Source of the DNA: Lachnospiraceae bacterium
GTDB taxonomy: Bacteria; Bacillota; Clostridia; Lachnospirales; Lachnospiraceae
Assembly: GCA_900751995.1 (NCBI GenBank)
Contig: CAADTP010000004.1
Span: 1-64,000, forward strand
Length of the DNA: 64,000 bases
Direction of reading: 5' to 3'
Shown here: one piece after another, positions 1-8,130 of the stretch
Position numbering within the stretch: position 1 is the first letter of the stretch
Layout of the letters: every line of letters starts with the position of its first letter
Made by a program: the position numbers and the translations under genes
The notes under the pieces: model-generated
What the model saw: the letters and a program-made list of their open reading frames with translations, nothing else
The model's database searches: none
What the model was told of the DNA's origin: nothing

Positions 1-765
1 CTCAGATCCTGCCTGTACAAAACGGAAGATATTATCAATGAAAAGAAGTACATCTCTGTGCTCCTGATCACGGAAATACTCTGCCATGGTAAGTCCTGTC
101 TCAGCAACACGCATACGTGCTCCAGGTGGCTCGTTCATCTGTCCGAACACTAAGGCTGTCTTTTCAAGAACACCGGATTCCTTCATCTCTGTCCAAAGGT
201 CATTACCCTCACGGGAACGCTCACCGACACCGGTGAAAATAGAATATCCACCATGCTCGGTAGCGATATTCTGGATCAGCTCCTGGATAAGGACTGTCTT
301 ACCAACACCGGCACCACCGAACAGACCGATCTTACCACCTTTTGCATATGGAGCAAGAAGATCGATAACCTTGATACCTGTTTCCAGGATCTCAACTGCC
401 GGTTTCTGCTCCTCAAATGAAGGCGGATCACGATGGATGACCCAATGCTCTTCACCGTCCAGAGAATCACCGCCATCTACGGTATCTCCAAGAACGTTGA
501 ACAGACGACCAAGTGTTTTATCTCCAACCGGAACCTTGATACCGCTTCCGGTAGCTGTTACTTCTCTGTCTCGCTGCAGGCCCTCGCTGGCTCCCAGCAT
601 GATGCAGCGTACGATATTATTTCCAAGGTGCTGGGACACCTCCATAACGCATCTCTTACCGTTGTTCTCGACTTCAAGGGCATCCTTGATATCCGGAAGC
701 TGTCCGTCTTCAAAAACAACGTCTACAACAGGTCCCATAACCTGTACGATCTTACCTTTATTCAT
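1..765 (-). CDS. atpD: F1Fo ATP synthase subunit beta, C-terminus beyond the window
   Basis: Catalytic beta subunit of the F1 sector, which makes ATP at the membrane. Only the first 255 codons are present; the gene runs off the left edge. Visible are the beta-barrel start (GKIVQVMGPVVDVVF), the P-loop GGAGVGKT near residue 150, the catalytic GERSREGND segment and the Walker B strand LLFIDNIFRF. The ATG at 765 was chosen because AAGGAAG lies 8 nt upstream; the ATG 6 nt further up has no room for a ribosome site. It follows atpG after 5 nt, in usual atp order. atpC (epsilon) would be expected just outside the window. Confidence 0.98.
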   Translation of the reverse strand, partial: MNKGKIVQVMGPVVDVVFEDGQLPDIKDALEVENNGKRCVMEVSQHLGNNIVRCIMLGASEGLQRDREVTATGSGIKVPVGDKTLGRLFNVLGDTVDGGDSLDGEEHWVIHRDPPSFEEQKPAVEILETGIKVIDLLAPYAKGGKIGLFGGAGVGKTVLIQELIQNIATEHGGYSIFTGVGERSREGNDLWTEMKESGVLEKTALVFGQMNEPPGARMRVAETGLTMAEYFRDQEHRDVLLFIDNIFRFVQAGSE

Positions 766-770
766 AGTCA

Positions 771-1661
771 TCACTTCCTTTTTTGTGCTTTAGCACCGCT
801 GATAACCTCAGTGATCTCCTGGGTGATCGCAGCCTGACGTGCACGATTATACTGAATGGAAAGATCCTTCAGCATCGCCTTCGCACTATCTGTAGAGGAC
901 TGCATTGCTGTCATTCTCGCACTGTTCTCACTGGCATATGCCTCTACAAGACATCCATAGATCACACCTGTAAGGTAGTTGGGGATCATAGTATCCAGAA
1001 GCACATCTGCAGACGGAGATAACACGATCTCCTCCTGATAAATATCTGCCGGGATCTGACCCACCTTAAAATCAGCCTTTTTCAGCGGTAAAAGCTGCAT
1101 ATTCACATTTTCCATTGCCATCGCATTCAGCATCTGTGTATAGACAATGTGAATTTCATCCAGCTCTCTTTCAAGAAATGCCCGTACGATCTCTTCCGTG
1201 ATAAGGCGTGCTCTGTGCATAGTCGGCTTCTGCACGGTATAATGAAAACCGCCGTCCATATCCACATCTCTCTTGCCGAAATACTGACGCCCTACCATAC
1301 CAAGGACATACAGCTTGTGATGTCCCGGTACCTCTTCCATGAAATCTTCTGTCATTTTCTGTACATTATGATTGTATGCACCAGCCATACCTTTATCACC
1401 TGTAATGACAATGGTACCTACCTTTCTTTCATCCTTCGGAACAAGATGACGCTCACTGAAGAAAGGATGCTGGATGTCCGGCATATGACGGAGGATCCTG
1501 GCAATGGCAGCCTGCATATTATAGAAATATGGTTCCGTGTCCTGCAGGATCTTCTTGGCCTTCTGCATCTTGGAAGAAGAAATCATGTACATCGCATTGG
1601 TGATCTTCATGGTGTCCTGAATGCTTTTCATACGAGTCTGTATTTCTTTTGCATTTGCCAT
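771..1661 (-). CDS. atpG: F1Fo ATP synthase subunit gamma
   Basis: Central stalk of F1, which couples Fo rotation to the catalytic sites. The 296-residue length suits the family. The N-terminal helix (ANAKEIQTRMKSIQDTMKIT) and the C-terminal helix (YNRARQAAITQEITEVISGA) form the family's rotor coiled coil, and the Rossmann-like middle contains TGDKGMAGAYN. The start follows an AGGTAGGTG ribosome site. It lies 8 nt after atpA and 5 nt before atpD, so it is certainly co-transcribed. Confidence 0.98.
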   Translation of the reverse strand: MANAKEIQTRMKSIQDTMKITNAMYMISSSKMQKAKKILQDTEPYFYNMQAAIARILRHMPDIQHPFFSERHLVPKDERKVGTIVITGDKGMAGAYNHNVQKMTEDFMEEVPGHHKLYVLGMVGRQYFGKRDVDMDGGFHYTVQKPTMHRARLITEEIVRAFLERELDEIHIVYTQMLNAMAMENVNMQLLPLKKADFKVGQIPADIYQEEIVLSPSADVLLDTMIPNYLTGVIYGCLVEAYASENSARMTAMQSSTDSAKAMLKDLSIQYNRARQAAITQEITEVISGAKAQKRK

Positions 1662-1669
1662 ATCAACAC

Positions 1670-3178
1670 CTACCTGCTCTTATCTCTGAATTCTTCTGCC
1701 GCCTTTACGATTTTCTCTACAAGCTCATCAGAGAGCTGCTTTGTAGTCTCGATCTCTTTGCCGATCTCAGGATATACATTATCAAAGTACTCCAGAAGAT
1801 CCTTCTGATATTTCTTGATCTCTTTCTTTTCTACATCTACCATCAGCTTGTGAGTCGCAACGCAGAGAGTAATTACCTGCTGATGAAGACTTAACGGGCT
1901 GCAGAGCGGCTGTTTCAGAAGCTCCATCAGACAGCTTCCGTATTTCAGCTGTGCAGTTGTAGCCTCATCCAGATCTGAACTGAACTGGGTGAACACTTCC
2001 ATCTCTCTGTACTGTGCCAGGTCGATACGTACACTACCGGAAGCTTTCTTCATAGCCTTGGTCTGTGCAGCACCACCAACACGGGATACGGAAAGACCAA
2101 CATTGACTGCCGGACGCATACCTGAGAAGAACAGATCACTTTCCAGGAAGATCTGACCATCTGTGATGGAAATTACGTTTGTAGGAATGTATGCAGATAC
2201 ATCACCGGCCTGTGTCTCGATGATCGGAAGTGCCGTAATGGATCCGCCGCCTGCCTCTTCACTCAGACGGCTGGAACGCTCCAGAAGTCTGGAATGAAGA
2301 TAGAATACGTCACCAGGATATGCCTCACGTCCCGGAGAACGCTCAAGCAGAAGTGACAATGCACGATATGCCACTGCATGCTTGGAAAGATCATCATATA
2401 CGATCAGTACGTCTTTACCCTGATACATGAAATACTCTGCAAGAGCAGTACCAGCATAAGGAGCAATATACTGAAGCGGTGCACAGTCGCTGGCTGTTGC
2501 GGAGAATACGGTTGTATACTCCATTGCACCGTATTTTTCAAGATTGGAAACTACCTTTGCAACGGTAGAAGCTTTCTGTCCGATGGCAACATAGATACAG
2601 ATCACATCCTTACCTTTCTGGTTGATGATCGTATCGGTTGCGATGGATGTTTTACCTGTCTGTCTGTCGCCGATGATCAGCTCTCGCTGTCCACGGCCGA
2701 TCGGGAACATGGAATCAATGGAAAGGATTCCTGTTTCCAGAGGTACAGTTACAGACTTACGGTCGATGATTCCAGGAGCCGGGTTCTCGATCGGGCGATA
2801 TTCCTCTGCCTGGATCTCTCCCTTTCCATCAATAGGCTCACCAAGTGCGTTCACGATTCTTCCGATAAATTTATCCCCTACCGGAATACCTGCCTGCTTG
2901 CCAGTTCTGGCAACCTTGGTGCCTTCCTTGATTCCTGTATCCTTTCCGAAAAGAATACATCCCATGCTGTTGGCACGGACATCCTGTACCATACCTTTCA
3001 GACCATTCTCGAAGGTCACGACCTCACCGTACATGGCATGATCGATGCCATAAACAGTTGCGATACCATCTCCCACGGAGATGACAGTGCCTACTTCCTG
3101 GTCCTTGCTGATTTCGTCATAGTTCTTTATTTCTTCCTTGAGAATCGAAATGATTTCATCTGGATTTATTGCACCCAA
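1670..3178 (-). CDS. atpA: F1Fo ATP synthase subunit alpha
   Basis: Non-catalytic nucleotide-binding subunit of F1, 502 residues as usual. The P-loop GDRQTGKT lies near residue 170, the Walker B-like strand is VLIVYDDLSKHA, and the conserved ALPIIETQAGDVSAYIPTNV block is present. The start is a TTG (first residues MGAINPDEI) placed 8 nt after GGAGGTG; no ATG fits. The gap to atpH is only 7 nt. Apart from the TTG start the gene is ordinary. Confidence 0.98.
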   Translation of the reverse strand: MGAINPDEIISILKEEIKNYDEISKDQEVGTVISVGDGIATVYGIDHAMYGEVVTFENGLKGMVQDVRANSMGCILFGKDTGIKEGTKVARTGKQAGIPVGDKFIGRIVNALGEPIDGKGEIQAEEYRPIENPAPGIIDRKSVTVPLETGILSIDSMFPIGRGQRELIIGDRQTGKTSIATDTIINQKGKDVICIYVAIGQKASTVAKVVSNLEKYGAMEYTTVFSATASDCAPLQYIAPYAGTALAEYFMYQGKDVLIVYDDLSKHAVAYRALSLLLERSPGREAYPGDVFYLHSRLLERSSRLSEEAGGGSITALPIIETQAGDVSAYIPTNVISITDGQIFLESDLFFSGMRPAVNVGLSVSRVGGAAQTKAMKKASGSVRIDLAQYREMEVFTQFSSDLDEATTAQLKYGSCLMELLKQPLCSPLSLHQQVITLCVATHKLMVDVEKKEIKKYQKDLLEYFDNVYPEIGKEIETTKQLSDELVEKIVKAAEEFRDKSR

Positions 3179-3185
3179 TTCAATT

Positions 3186-3689
3186 TCACCTCCGGGTTAA
3201 TTTCTGTTTCAGTTTCTTATAACGTCCGATGAGGCTCCAGTCGTACTCACGATCTCCTGCCCTGAGAACAAATCCACCTACAAGGCTTTTATCCTCTGTA
3301 AGGGTAAGTTCCACTTCTCTGGCAGAAAACTGGCTACGGAGAAACTCCTTCATCTTATTTTCCTGCTCTTCGGCAGGACGTGTTACATAAAGAAGCTCTG
3401 CCTTGAGAATTCCTTTCTGTTCCCGGCTGTAAGCATCATAAGCTTCAAGGATCTCTCCGATTCTGTCAATCTTCTGATACTTACACGTTACTTTAAGAAA
3501 ACTCTTCATTTCCTGCGGAAAAACCCGCTCTATTACCTGTTCTTTTTCTTTGAGGGAAACAAGTGGATTTTCAAGCATCTTACCTATCTCAGGTGTATTC
3601 TTAAAAATCCTTCCTGTTTCGCAGATTGCCTCCCCCGGGACAGAAAGACCGTATAATGCTTTTGCATAATTAATGGACGTCTCTGTCAT
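3186..3689 (-). CDS. atpH: F1Fo ATP synthase subunit delta
   Basis: Peripheral-stalk connector between F1 and the b subunits (OSCP family), about 167 residues. The N-terminal helical bundle (TETSINYAKALYGLSV) and the C-terminal signature region around LVGGFVLRAGDREYDWSL are recognisable. The ATG at 3689 is preferred over a GTG 9 nt upstream, because AAGGAG lies 12 nt from the ATG but only 3 nt from the GTG. The reading frame overlaps the end of atpF by 20 nt, which suggests translational coupling. Confidence 0.95.
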   Translation of the reverse strand: MTETSINYAKALYGLSVPGEAICETGRIFKNTPEIGKMLENPLVSLKEKEQVIERVFPQEMKSFLKVTCKYQKIDRIGEILEAYDAYSREQKGILKAELLYVTRPAEEQENKMKEFLRSQFSAREVELTLTEDKSLVGGFVLRAGDREYDWSLIGRYKKLKQKLTRR

Positions 3690-4179
3690 GAGGATCACCT
3701 GCTCCTTCTAAAAACTGGTCATATAGGGACATATCCTGTGCTTCGTCGTTCTTTTTTCCCATGATTCTGGATGCTGCATCCATTGCCAGCTCAGCCACTT
3801 TGCCTTCCATCGCTTTCATAGCAGCTTCCTGCTCAGTGCTGATATCTCTTCTTGCTTTCTCAAGAATCTGACCAGCCTGATCATTAGCTCTCTTCACGAT
3901 GCTGTCTGCCTGTACTTTTGCCTCGTCCTTAGCCTGCTCTACAATACTGAAGGATTCCTCCTTCGCAGATTTCAGTGCATCCTCATACTGTCCTTTCAGC
4001 TGGTTTGCTTCAGTAGTTGTCTTCTCTGCTGAAGCAAACTGCTCATCGATCATAGCTTTTCTCTTCTCCATAACACCAATGATCGGGCCGAAAAGGAACT
4101 TCTTCATTAAAAGATAAAGAACGATCAGGTTTATAATAGTAAAGACAAGGTTGATATCAATTTTAATCACCTGGTCCAC
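3670..4179 (-). CDS. atpF: F1Fo ATP synthase subunit b
   Basis: Peripheral-stalk subunit, 169 residues. One N-terminal membrane helix (residues about 9-27, INLVFTIINLIVLYLLMKKF) is followed by a long charged coiled coil rich in Ala, Glu and Lys, as in all bacterial b subunits. Translation probably begins at a GTG after GAGAGG; a second in-frame GTG three codons on is an alternative. The last codons overlap atpH. Confidence 0.96.
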   Translation of the reverse strand: MDQVIKIDINLVFTIINLIVLYLLMKKFLFGPIIGVMEKRKAMIDEQFASAEKTTTEANQLKGQYEDALKSAKEESFSIVEQAKDEAKVQADSIVKRANDQAGQILEKARRDISTEQEAAMKAMEGKVAELAMDAASRIMGKKNDEAQDMSLYDQFLEGAGDPHDRDVH

Positions 4180-4220
4180 CTGCCTCTCTTAATCCTGAAT
4201 TAGTATCTCGTCTTTACCTA

Positions 4221-4439
4221 TTAGCCAAGCATGATGATGATCAGAAGACCGATTACGAAACCGTAAATAGCTGTTGCCTCTGCAAGAGCACATCCAAGAA
4301 GAAGTGCTTTACTGATCTTGCTCTCTGCCTCTGGCTGTCTTGCGATAGCTTCTACTGCTTTAGATGTTGCAAGACCGATACCAATACCTGCTCCAATACC
4401 TGTAAGAACTGCGATAGCTGCACCAATTGCGATTAACAT
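4221..4439 (-). CDS. atpE: F1Fo ATP synthase subunit c
   Basis: Proteolipid of the Fo rotor ring, 72 residues. Two Gly/Ala-rich membrane helices are joined by the polar loop ARQPE (residues 33-37), and the ion-binding carboxylate is Glu54 in ALAEATAIY. The positions that hold Na+ ligands in Na+-type c subunits (Gln in helix 1, Ser or Thr after the Glu) are Ile21 and Ala55 here, which favours H+ coupling; that is an inference from family knowledge. AGGAGG precedes the ATG. A short hairpin separates it from atpB. Confidence 0.98.
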   Translation of the reverse strand: MLIAIGAAIAVLTGIGAGIGIGLATSKAVEAIARQPEAESKISKALLLGCALAEATAIYGFVIGLLIIIMLG

Positions 4440-4479
4440 AGTTTTTTCCTCCTGTAAAATACAATTTTTTTCATTTTTA

Positions 4480-4506
4480 GATCAAGCGGATCTTCCGCTT
4501 CACTAC
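4480..4506 (-). repeat. intercistronic hairpin between atpB and atpE
   Basis: On the minus strand, AAGCGGA and TCCGCTT form a 7-bp stem with a 3-nt loop, flanked by GTAGTGAA and TTGATC. The same flanks and stem recur at 44329-44361 between fabH and fabK. It begins at the atpB stop codon. No U-tract follows, so it is unlikely to be a full terminator. It may be an mRNA-processing or stability element. Confidence 0.7.
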
Positions 4507-5189
4507 TCAATTGCTTCCTTAATGAACAAGGATGTTAAGAATACAAATACATACGCCTGTATGAATCCGTCGAAGAAATCAAAATACAGGCTGAATGGTA
4601 TGGGAAGAATGGCCGGACAAACAAACTCCAGCAGCTTCATAACTACGAAGCTTCCCAGAACATTACCGAACAACCGCATGCAGAGAGATGTAGGTCTGAT
4701 CGCTATTTCCAGAATGTTGATCGGAAGCATGATCGGAACCGGCTCCGCAAAGCTTTTCAGGAAACCCTTCAGTCCCCTTTTATGAAAGCCTGCATACTCG
4801 ATCAGAATAATGCTCATCAGCGCCAGCGCAATGGTAACATTCATGTCCTTCGTTGGTGGTGTAAAACCAAATACGCCTGCGATATTGGCTATTCCGATGT
4901 AAATTACGGTTGACATCAAATAAGGCACATACTGTTTGCCTTCTTCTCCAAGGATACCCATGAAGAAATCCTGAAGAAAACTTACCCCGGTCTCCAGAAG
5001 CAGCTGCTTCTTACCCGGATTTTCCACACTGAGATTCCGAACTAAGATCAGAGACAGAATCACAAGAACCGCCATGATGACCCATGTGACTACCACGCAT
5101 TCTGCAATTGGTATTCCACCAAACGCCGGAATGGTAAAGGCTGTCTTACTGTTTAGTTCTTCTGCCAGTGTACTTGATAAATCTCCCGT
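4503..5189 (-). CDS. atpB: F1Fo ATP synthase subunit a, apparent ACG start
   Basis: Stator half-channel of Fo, about 228 residues from the start proposed here. The essential Arg region reads LCMRLFGNVLGSFVVMKLL, and the last helices end ALFIKEAIE-like, as in the family. The first GTG (5096) would cut into the first membrane helix and has no ribosome site. In-frame homologous-looking sequence (AEELNSKTAFTIPAFGGIPIAE) continues upstream to an AAGGAGG whose 7-nt spacing lands on ACG at 5189-5187. No ATG, GTG or TTG occurs in frame there. The product is certain; the start is an inference. First gene of the operon. Confidence 0.93.
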   Translation of the reverse strand, partial: TGDLSSTLAEELNSKTAFTIPAFGGIPIAECVVVTWVIMAVLVILSLILVRNLSVENPGKKQLLLETGVSFLQDFFMGILGEEGKQYVPYLMSTVIYIGIANIAGVFGFTPPTKDMNVTIALALMSIILIEYAGFHKRGLKGFLKSFAEPVPIMLPINILEIAIRPTSLCMRLFGNVLGSFVVMKLLEFVCPAILPIPFSLYFDFFDGFIQAYVFVFLTSLFIKEAIE

Positions 5190-5264
5190 TTTTCTCCCTC
5201 CTTTTCTCTTGGCGCTGATCGTATCTTTTTATAATTGGTATGACCACGCCTTGTAGTTGACTTT

Positions 5265-5292
5265 ATTTTACTCCGCATTTCCAGAATGTCAA
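5265..5292 (-). promoter_or_regulatory. promoter of the atp operon
   Basis: TTGACA at 5287-5292 and TAAAAT at 5265-5270 on the minus strand, separated by 16 nt. Predicted transcription starts near 5258, leaving a leader of about 70 nt before atpB. It lies in the 170-nt gap after birA. Confidence 0.75.
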
Positions 5293-5359
5293 TATTATTT
5301 TTGCCTGTTTTGCACAAAAAAGAATCTGTTTTTTATACAAAATATACAATTCATTTCAA

Positions 5360-6340
5360 TTAACCTTGATCCGACTTCCTGCGTACAGATACTTCTCCAT
5401 AAGAAAGCAGGTTTTCTGAACCATCCTGTTCTCTCACAAGAAGCCTTCCATCTGGTGCTATGGATTCTGCATAAGCTTCCCTTGTACACTGTCCGTCTGT
5501 GATCACGATCATGTTTCCAGGAATGATATTATTTTCTGTATATTCTCTGGAAAGTCCCGGAGTCTCCACTTCCATGAGAAGCTGATTGACGATCTCCGCC
5601 ACAAGAATACTGCAGTTTATATGCTCTGCGTCATTCCTGTTTTCAAATAATGCTCCAGCCGTTTCCTGTATATCTTCAGGAAACCCATCTTCCGGCATAT
5701 ACAGATTCAAACCAATTCCTACAACTGCAAACTCAATGTTCCCGCTTTCAAAGTCTGTAACAGCCTCTGTCAGTATCCCACACACTTTCTTATTATGAAA
5801 ATACAGATCATTGACCCATTTGATCCCAAGGTCGATCCCGCAGATTTTCTTCACTGCACGGCACACTGCAGTTGCCGCCGCTGTAGTGATCAGGAGTCCT
5901 TCCTTCAGAGTTCGGTCAGGTCTTAGAACGATACTCATATAAAGTCCTGCATTTTCAGGAGAATAAAAACTTCGGCCTCTTCGGCCTCTTCCGCTTTTCT
6001 GTCTGCGCGCCAGTATCAGTGCACCATGACCTGCTTCTCCTGAAAATGCAGCCTCCTTGGCTGCCCGGTTTGTAGAATCCAGTTCTCTGTATATTTTTAC
6101 AGGGACATCCGGATGATCGAGGTAAAGCCGTATTCCTTCTTCCGATAAACGGCTGCCTCCTCGAAGCACATAGCCTTTGTTTGGTCCAGCTTCTATGGTA
6201 TATCCCTCTTCACGAAGGGATTTCACAGCTTTCCAGATGGCTGCCCGTGTGCAGTTTAGTTCTGCTGCTGCCGCCTCTCCGGATATCAGTTCATTCTCGT
6301 GCTGCTCCAGAAGCTTCAGCATTCTTGCTTTTACAGTCAT
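5360..6340 (-). CDS. birA: bifunctional biotin-protein ligase and biotin repressor BirA
   Basis: Attaches biotin to the carboxyl carrier protein via biotinyl-AMP. 326 residues. An N-terminal winged helix (residues 1-65, with TRAAIWKAVKSLREEGYTI) shows it can also bind DNA. The catalytic domain carries the biotinyl-AMP loop GRGRRGR near residue 118, the KWVNDL lysine strand and an SH3-like C-terminal domain (PGNMIVITDGQ). Its substrate AccB is encoded at 39.7-40.3 kb. It has its own promoter. No biotin-synthesis genes or clear BirA operators were seen in the window. Confidence 0.95.
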   Translation of the reverse strand: MTVKARMLKLLEQHENELISGEAAAAELNCTRAAIWKAVKSLREEGYTIEAGPNKGYVLRGGSRLSEEGIRLYLDHPDVPVKIYRELDSTNRAAKEAAFSGEAGHGALILARRQKSGRGRRGRSFYSPENAGLYMSIVLRPDRTLKEGLLITTAAATAVCRAVKKICGIDLGIKWVNDLYFHNKKVCGILTEAVTDFESGNIEFAVVGIGLNLYMPEDGFPEDIQETAGALFENRNDAEHINCSILVAEIVNQLLMEVETPGLSREYTENNIIPGNMIVITDGQCTREAYAESIAPDGRLLVREQDGSENLLSYGEVSVRRKSDQG

Positions 6341-6402
6341 ATCTTCACCGTCCGTAATCTGCCTGAAATGGCAAAATTTATTCCCTCCTAAGAGTCGAAA
6401 GC

Positions 6403-6431
6403 ATTATAGCACTTAAACATCGCGATGTCTA
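6403..6431 (-). promoter_or_regulatory. promoter of birA with extended -10
   Basis: TAGACA at 6426-6431, a 17-nt spacer, and TATAAT at 6403-6408 preceded by TG (TGC-TATAAT). A strong TAGGAGGG follows about 40 nt before the birA ATG, with a nine-codon TTG-initiated frame after it ending just before birA. Confidence 0.75.
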
Positions 6432-6616
6432 TTATCTTTTTTACATATGCTATCTATATTATTTTTATATTTCAGATACAGCTATTATATAATTTTTCTC
6501 ATTTTTGTCTGTTTTCATTTATTTTTTTATATATTATTTCTGTTGAAAACCTGCAGACTCAGGAGTGAATTTTCCTGAATCTTTATTATATACAGATTTT
6601 CTTTATCATATATTTA

Positions 6617-7603
6617 TCATTTGTAATTAGAAAGACTTTTCTCAAGAAATTCCCGGTACTTATCGCGAATCTCATCCGGTGACGCGATCACCGCATCCGG
6701 GCCAAGACTGGCTATCCAGCCAAAGAACTGGTCACTGATATTTACACGAACCAGTGTTTTGAAATGTTCAGGATCCTTCCTGTGTATCATAATATCTCTG
6801 CCAAACCGATCCAGCACCACCCCGACCAAGCGGTTATGTGCTTCCAGACATATGGTTACTTCTCTGCCGCCAAACATCCCGAAGGTCCTGGATGTCAGCT
6901 CCCCTATATCATAATTCTCAAAAAATTCTCTGCCGCGTCGCACCTCCTTCTCTATACGGATCTGCTGGAGCTTATCTACCTGATACTGCTTAACCCTTCC
7001 ACACTTCTCGTCGTAAGTGATCAGATAATACTCCTCATTCTGCCATACAAGTCCCCAGGGACTGACCGAATATCGTTCTCCCTCATTCTCCGGACGCAGC
7101 TTCTTCTCCACAGTCCATTCACAATATTGAAAAGAAATCTGCCTGTCCTCAGTTAATGCACGCTGGATCATATCAATACTGTAATACACATTCTCGTTTA
7201 TAGTCCGGATACGATTCTCTGCAAATCCCTGTCGCCGCAGCTGTCTGGACTCATAAACACTGGCAAGGCTCTCCAGCTTCCTGATCAGCTGTCGGGATTT
7301 CCCATTGGTGATACATCTGGAGGACTGTACTGCATCCACCAGAAGTCTCAGCTCAGGAAGCTCAAATTCCCGACTGGCAAGATAAAAACCGGCCGGGTGC
7401 TCCCGACGGTTCAGGATATCCATTCCAAAATTCCGCAGGGTTTCAATATCATCATAGACAGTCTTACGCTCTGCACTGATCCCCAGACTATTCAGATAGG
7501 CGATCAGCTCCTTCACGGACATCGGATGCTCTTCGTCCGTCTGCTCCAGAAAAATGCGCATCAGATATAAAATTTTAATCTTCTGGTTAAAGACCCTTGG
7601 CAT
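6617..7603 (-). CDS. WYL-domain transcriptional regulator (YafY type)
   Basis: 328 residues. An N-terminal helix-turn-helix (residues about 1-65; AERKTVYDDIETLRNFG) is followed by a WYL domain (about 140-220; SPWGLVWQNEEYYLITYD, YQVDKL) and a WCX-like C-terminal domain. WYL regulators sense small molecules or nucleic acids; the ligand here is unknown. It lies 18 nt behind a small membrane protein and is surely co-transcribed with it. The shared upstream region holds six copies of an octamer that could be its own operator. A weak hairpin lies downstream at 6556-6581. Confidence 0.9.
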   Translation of the reverse strand: MPRVFNQKIKILYLMRIFLEQTDEEHPMSVKELIAYLNSLGISAERKTVYDDIETLRNFGMDILNRREHPAGFYLASREFELPELRLLVDAVQSSRCITNGKSRQLIRKLESLASVYESRQLRRQGFAENRIRTINENVYYSIDMIQRALTEDRQISFQYCEWTVEKKLRPENEGERYSVSPWGLVWQNEEYYLITYDEKCGRVKQYQVDKLQQIRIEKEVRRGREFFENYDIGELTSRTFGMFGGREVTICLEAHNRLVGVVLDRFGRDIMIHRKDPEHFKTLVRVNISDQFFGWIASLGPDAVIASPDEIRDKYREFLEKSLSNYK

Positions 7604-7621
7604 CCTTTCTCCTCCGTTCTG

Positions 7622-7876
7622 CTACTTGTCTGTCAGTGATGCTACCACTGCAAAATATAATACCATGAATGACAATACAACAGCAACGATATCTGCTCCG
7701 CGGAAATCAAAATTAAACAGCATCGCCCCGCCAAGCATGATCTCCATTGTAAGAAGTGCGCCCAATACCATTGCCATTCCTGAGGAAAGCTTCTGTCTGC
7801 CGCAATGTCCGTTCTCAGCTTCCACATATCTTCCTTCTGCCAATACTGCCTTCCTGCTGCTCTCTGTATTCCACAT
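7622..7876 (-). CDS. small two-helix membrane protein of unknown function
   Basis: 84 residues. A polar N-terminal 33 residues are followed by two hydrophobic helices (GMAMVLGALLTMEIMLGGAML and ADIVAVVLSFMVLYFAVVASL). I do not recognise a family. The second ATG is chosen as start because GGGAGG abuts the first ATG but lies 9 nt before this one. It heads a two-gene operon with the WYL regulator, which suggests a membrane target or sensor linked to that regulator; this is a guess from position only. Confidence 0.7.
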   Translation of the reverse strand: MWNTESSRKAVLAEGRYVEAENGHCGRQKLSSGMAMVLGALLTMEIMLGGAMLFNFDFRGADIVAVVLSFMVLYFAVVASLTDK

Positions 7877-7896
7877 AAGATCCATCCTCCCTGTCC

Positions 7897-8037
7897 TATG
7901 TTCGTCTCACGATTTATCGAACATATTTTCCAAACATATTTTCTGTATGTTTGCATTATAGCTCATTTTTAGTCCAATAAAACGGTACAAATATGGTTTT
8001 TCCGAACATTTGTTTATTTTATACAAAAATATGTTCG
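7897..8037. promoter_or_regulatory. promoter region with six CRAACATA/TATGTTYG octamers
   Basis: A TATAAT -10 on the minus strand lies at 7955-7960. Around it are six copies of an octamer or its complement: 7897-7904, 7918-7925, 7931-7938, 7946-7953, 8003-8009 (seven bases) and 8030-8037. The copies at 7931 and 7946 form an inverted repeat with a 7-nt spacer just downstream of the -10. The layout suits an operator for the WYL regulator transcribed from here. The -35 is poor. Confidence 0.6.
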
Positions 8038-8051
8038 TCTTTAAGATCCAC

Positions 8052-8080
8052 AAAAAAAGCCTGCCGTAAACGACAGACTT
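8052..8080 (-). terminator. terminator after lrgB
   Basis: On the minus strand a 10-bp stem (8071-8080 with 8057-8066, two G-U pairs) closes a TTTA loop and runs into seven Ts at 8052-8058. It ends the lrgAB transcript. Confidence 0.85.
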
Positions 8081-8130
8081 GTAAAATGTGACACTTTGAA
8101 AGGGCATTTGAAATCCTATGATATCTGCTT

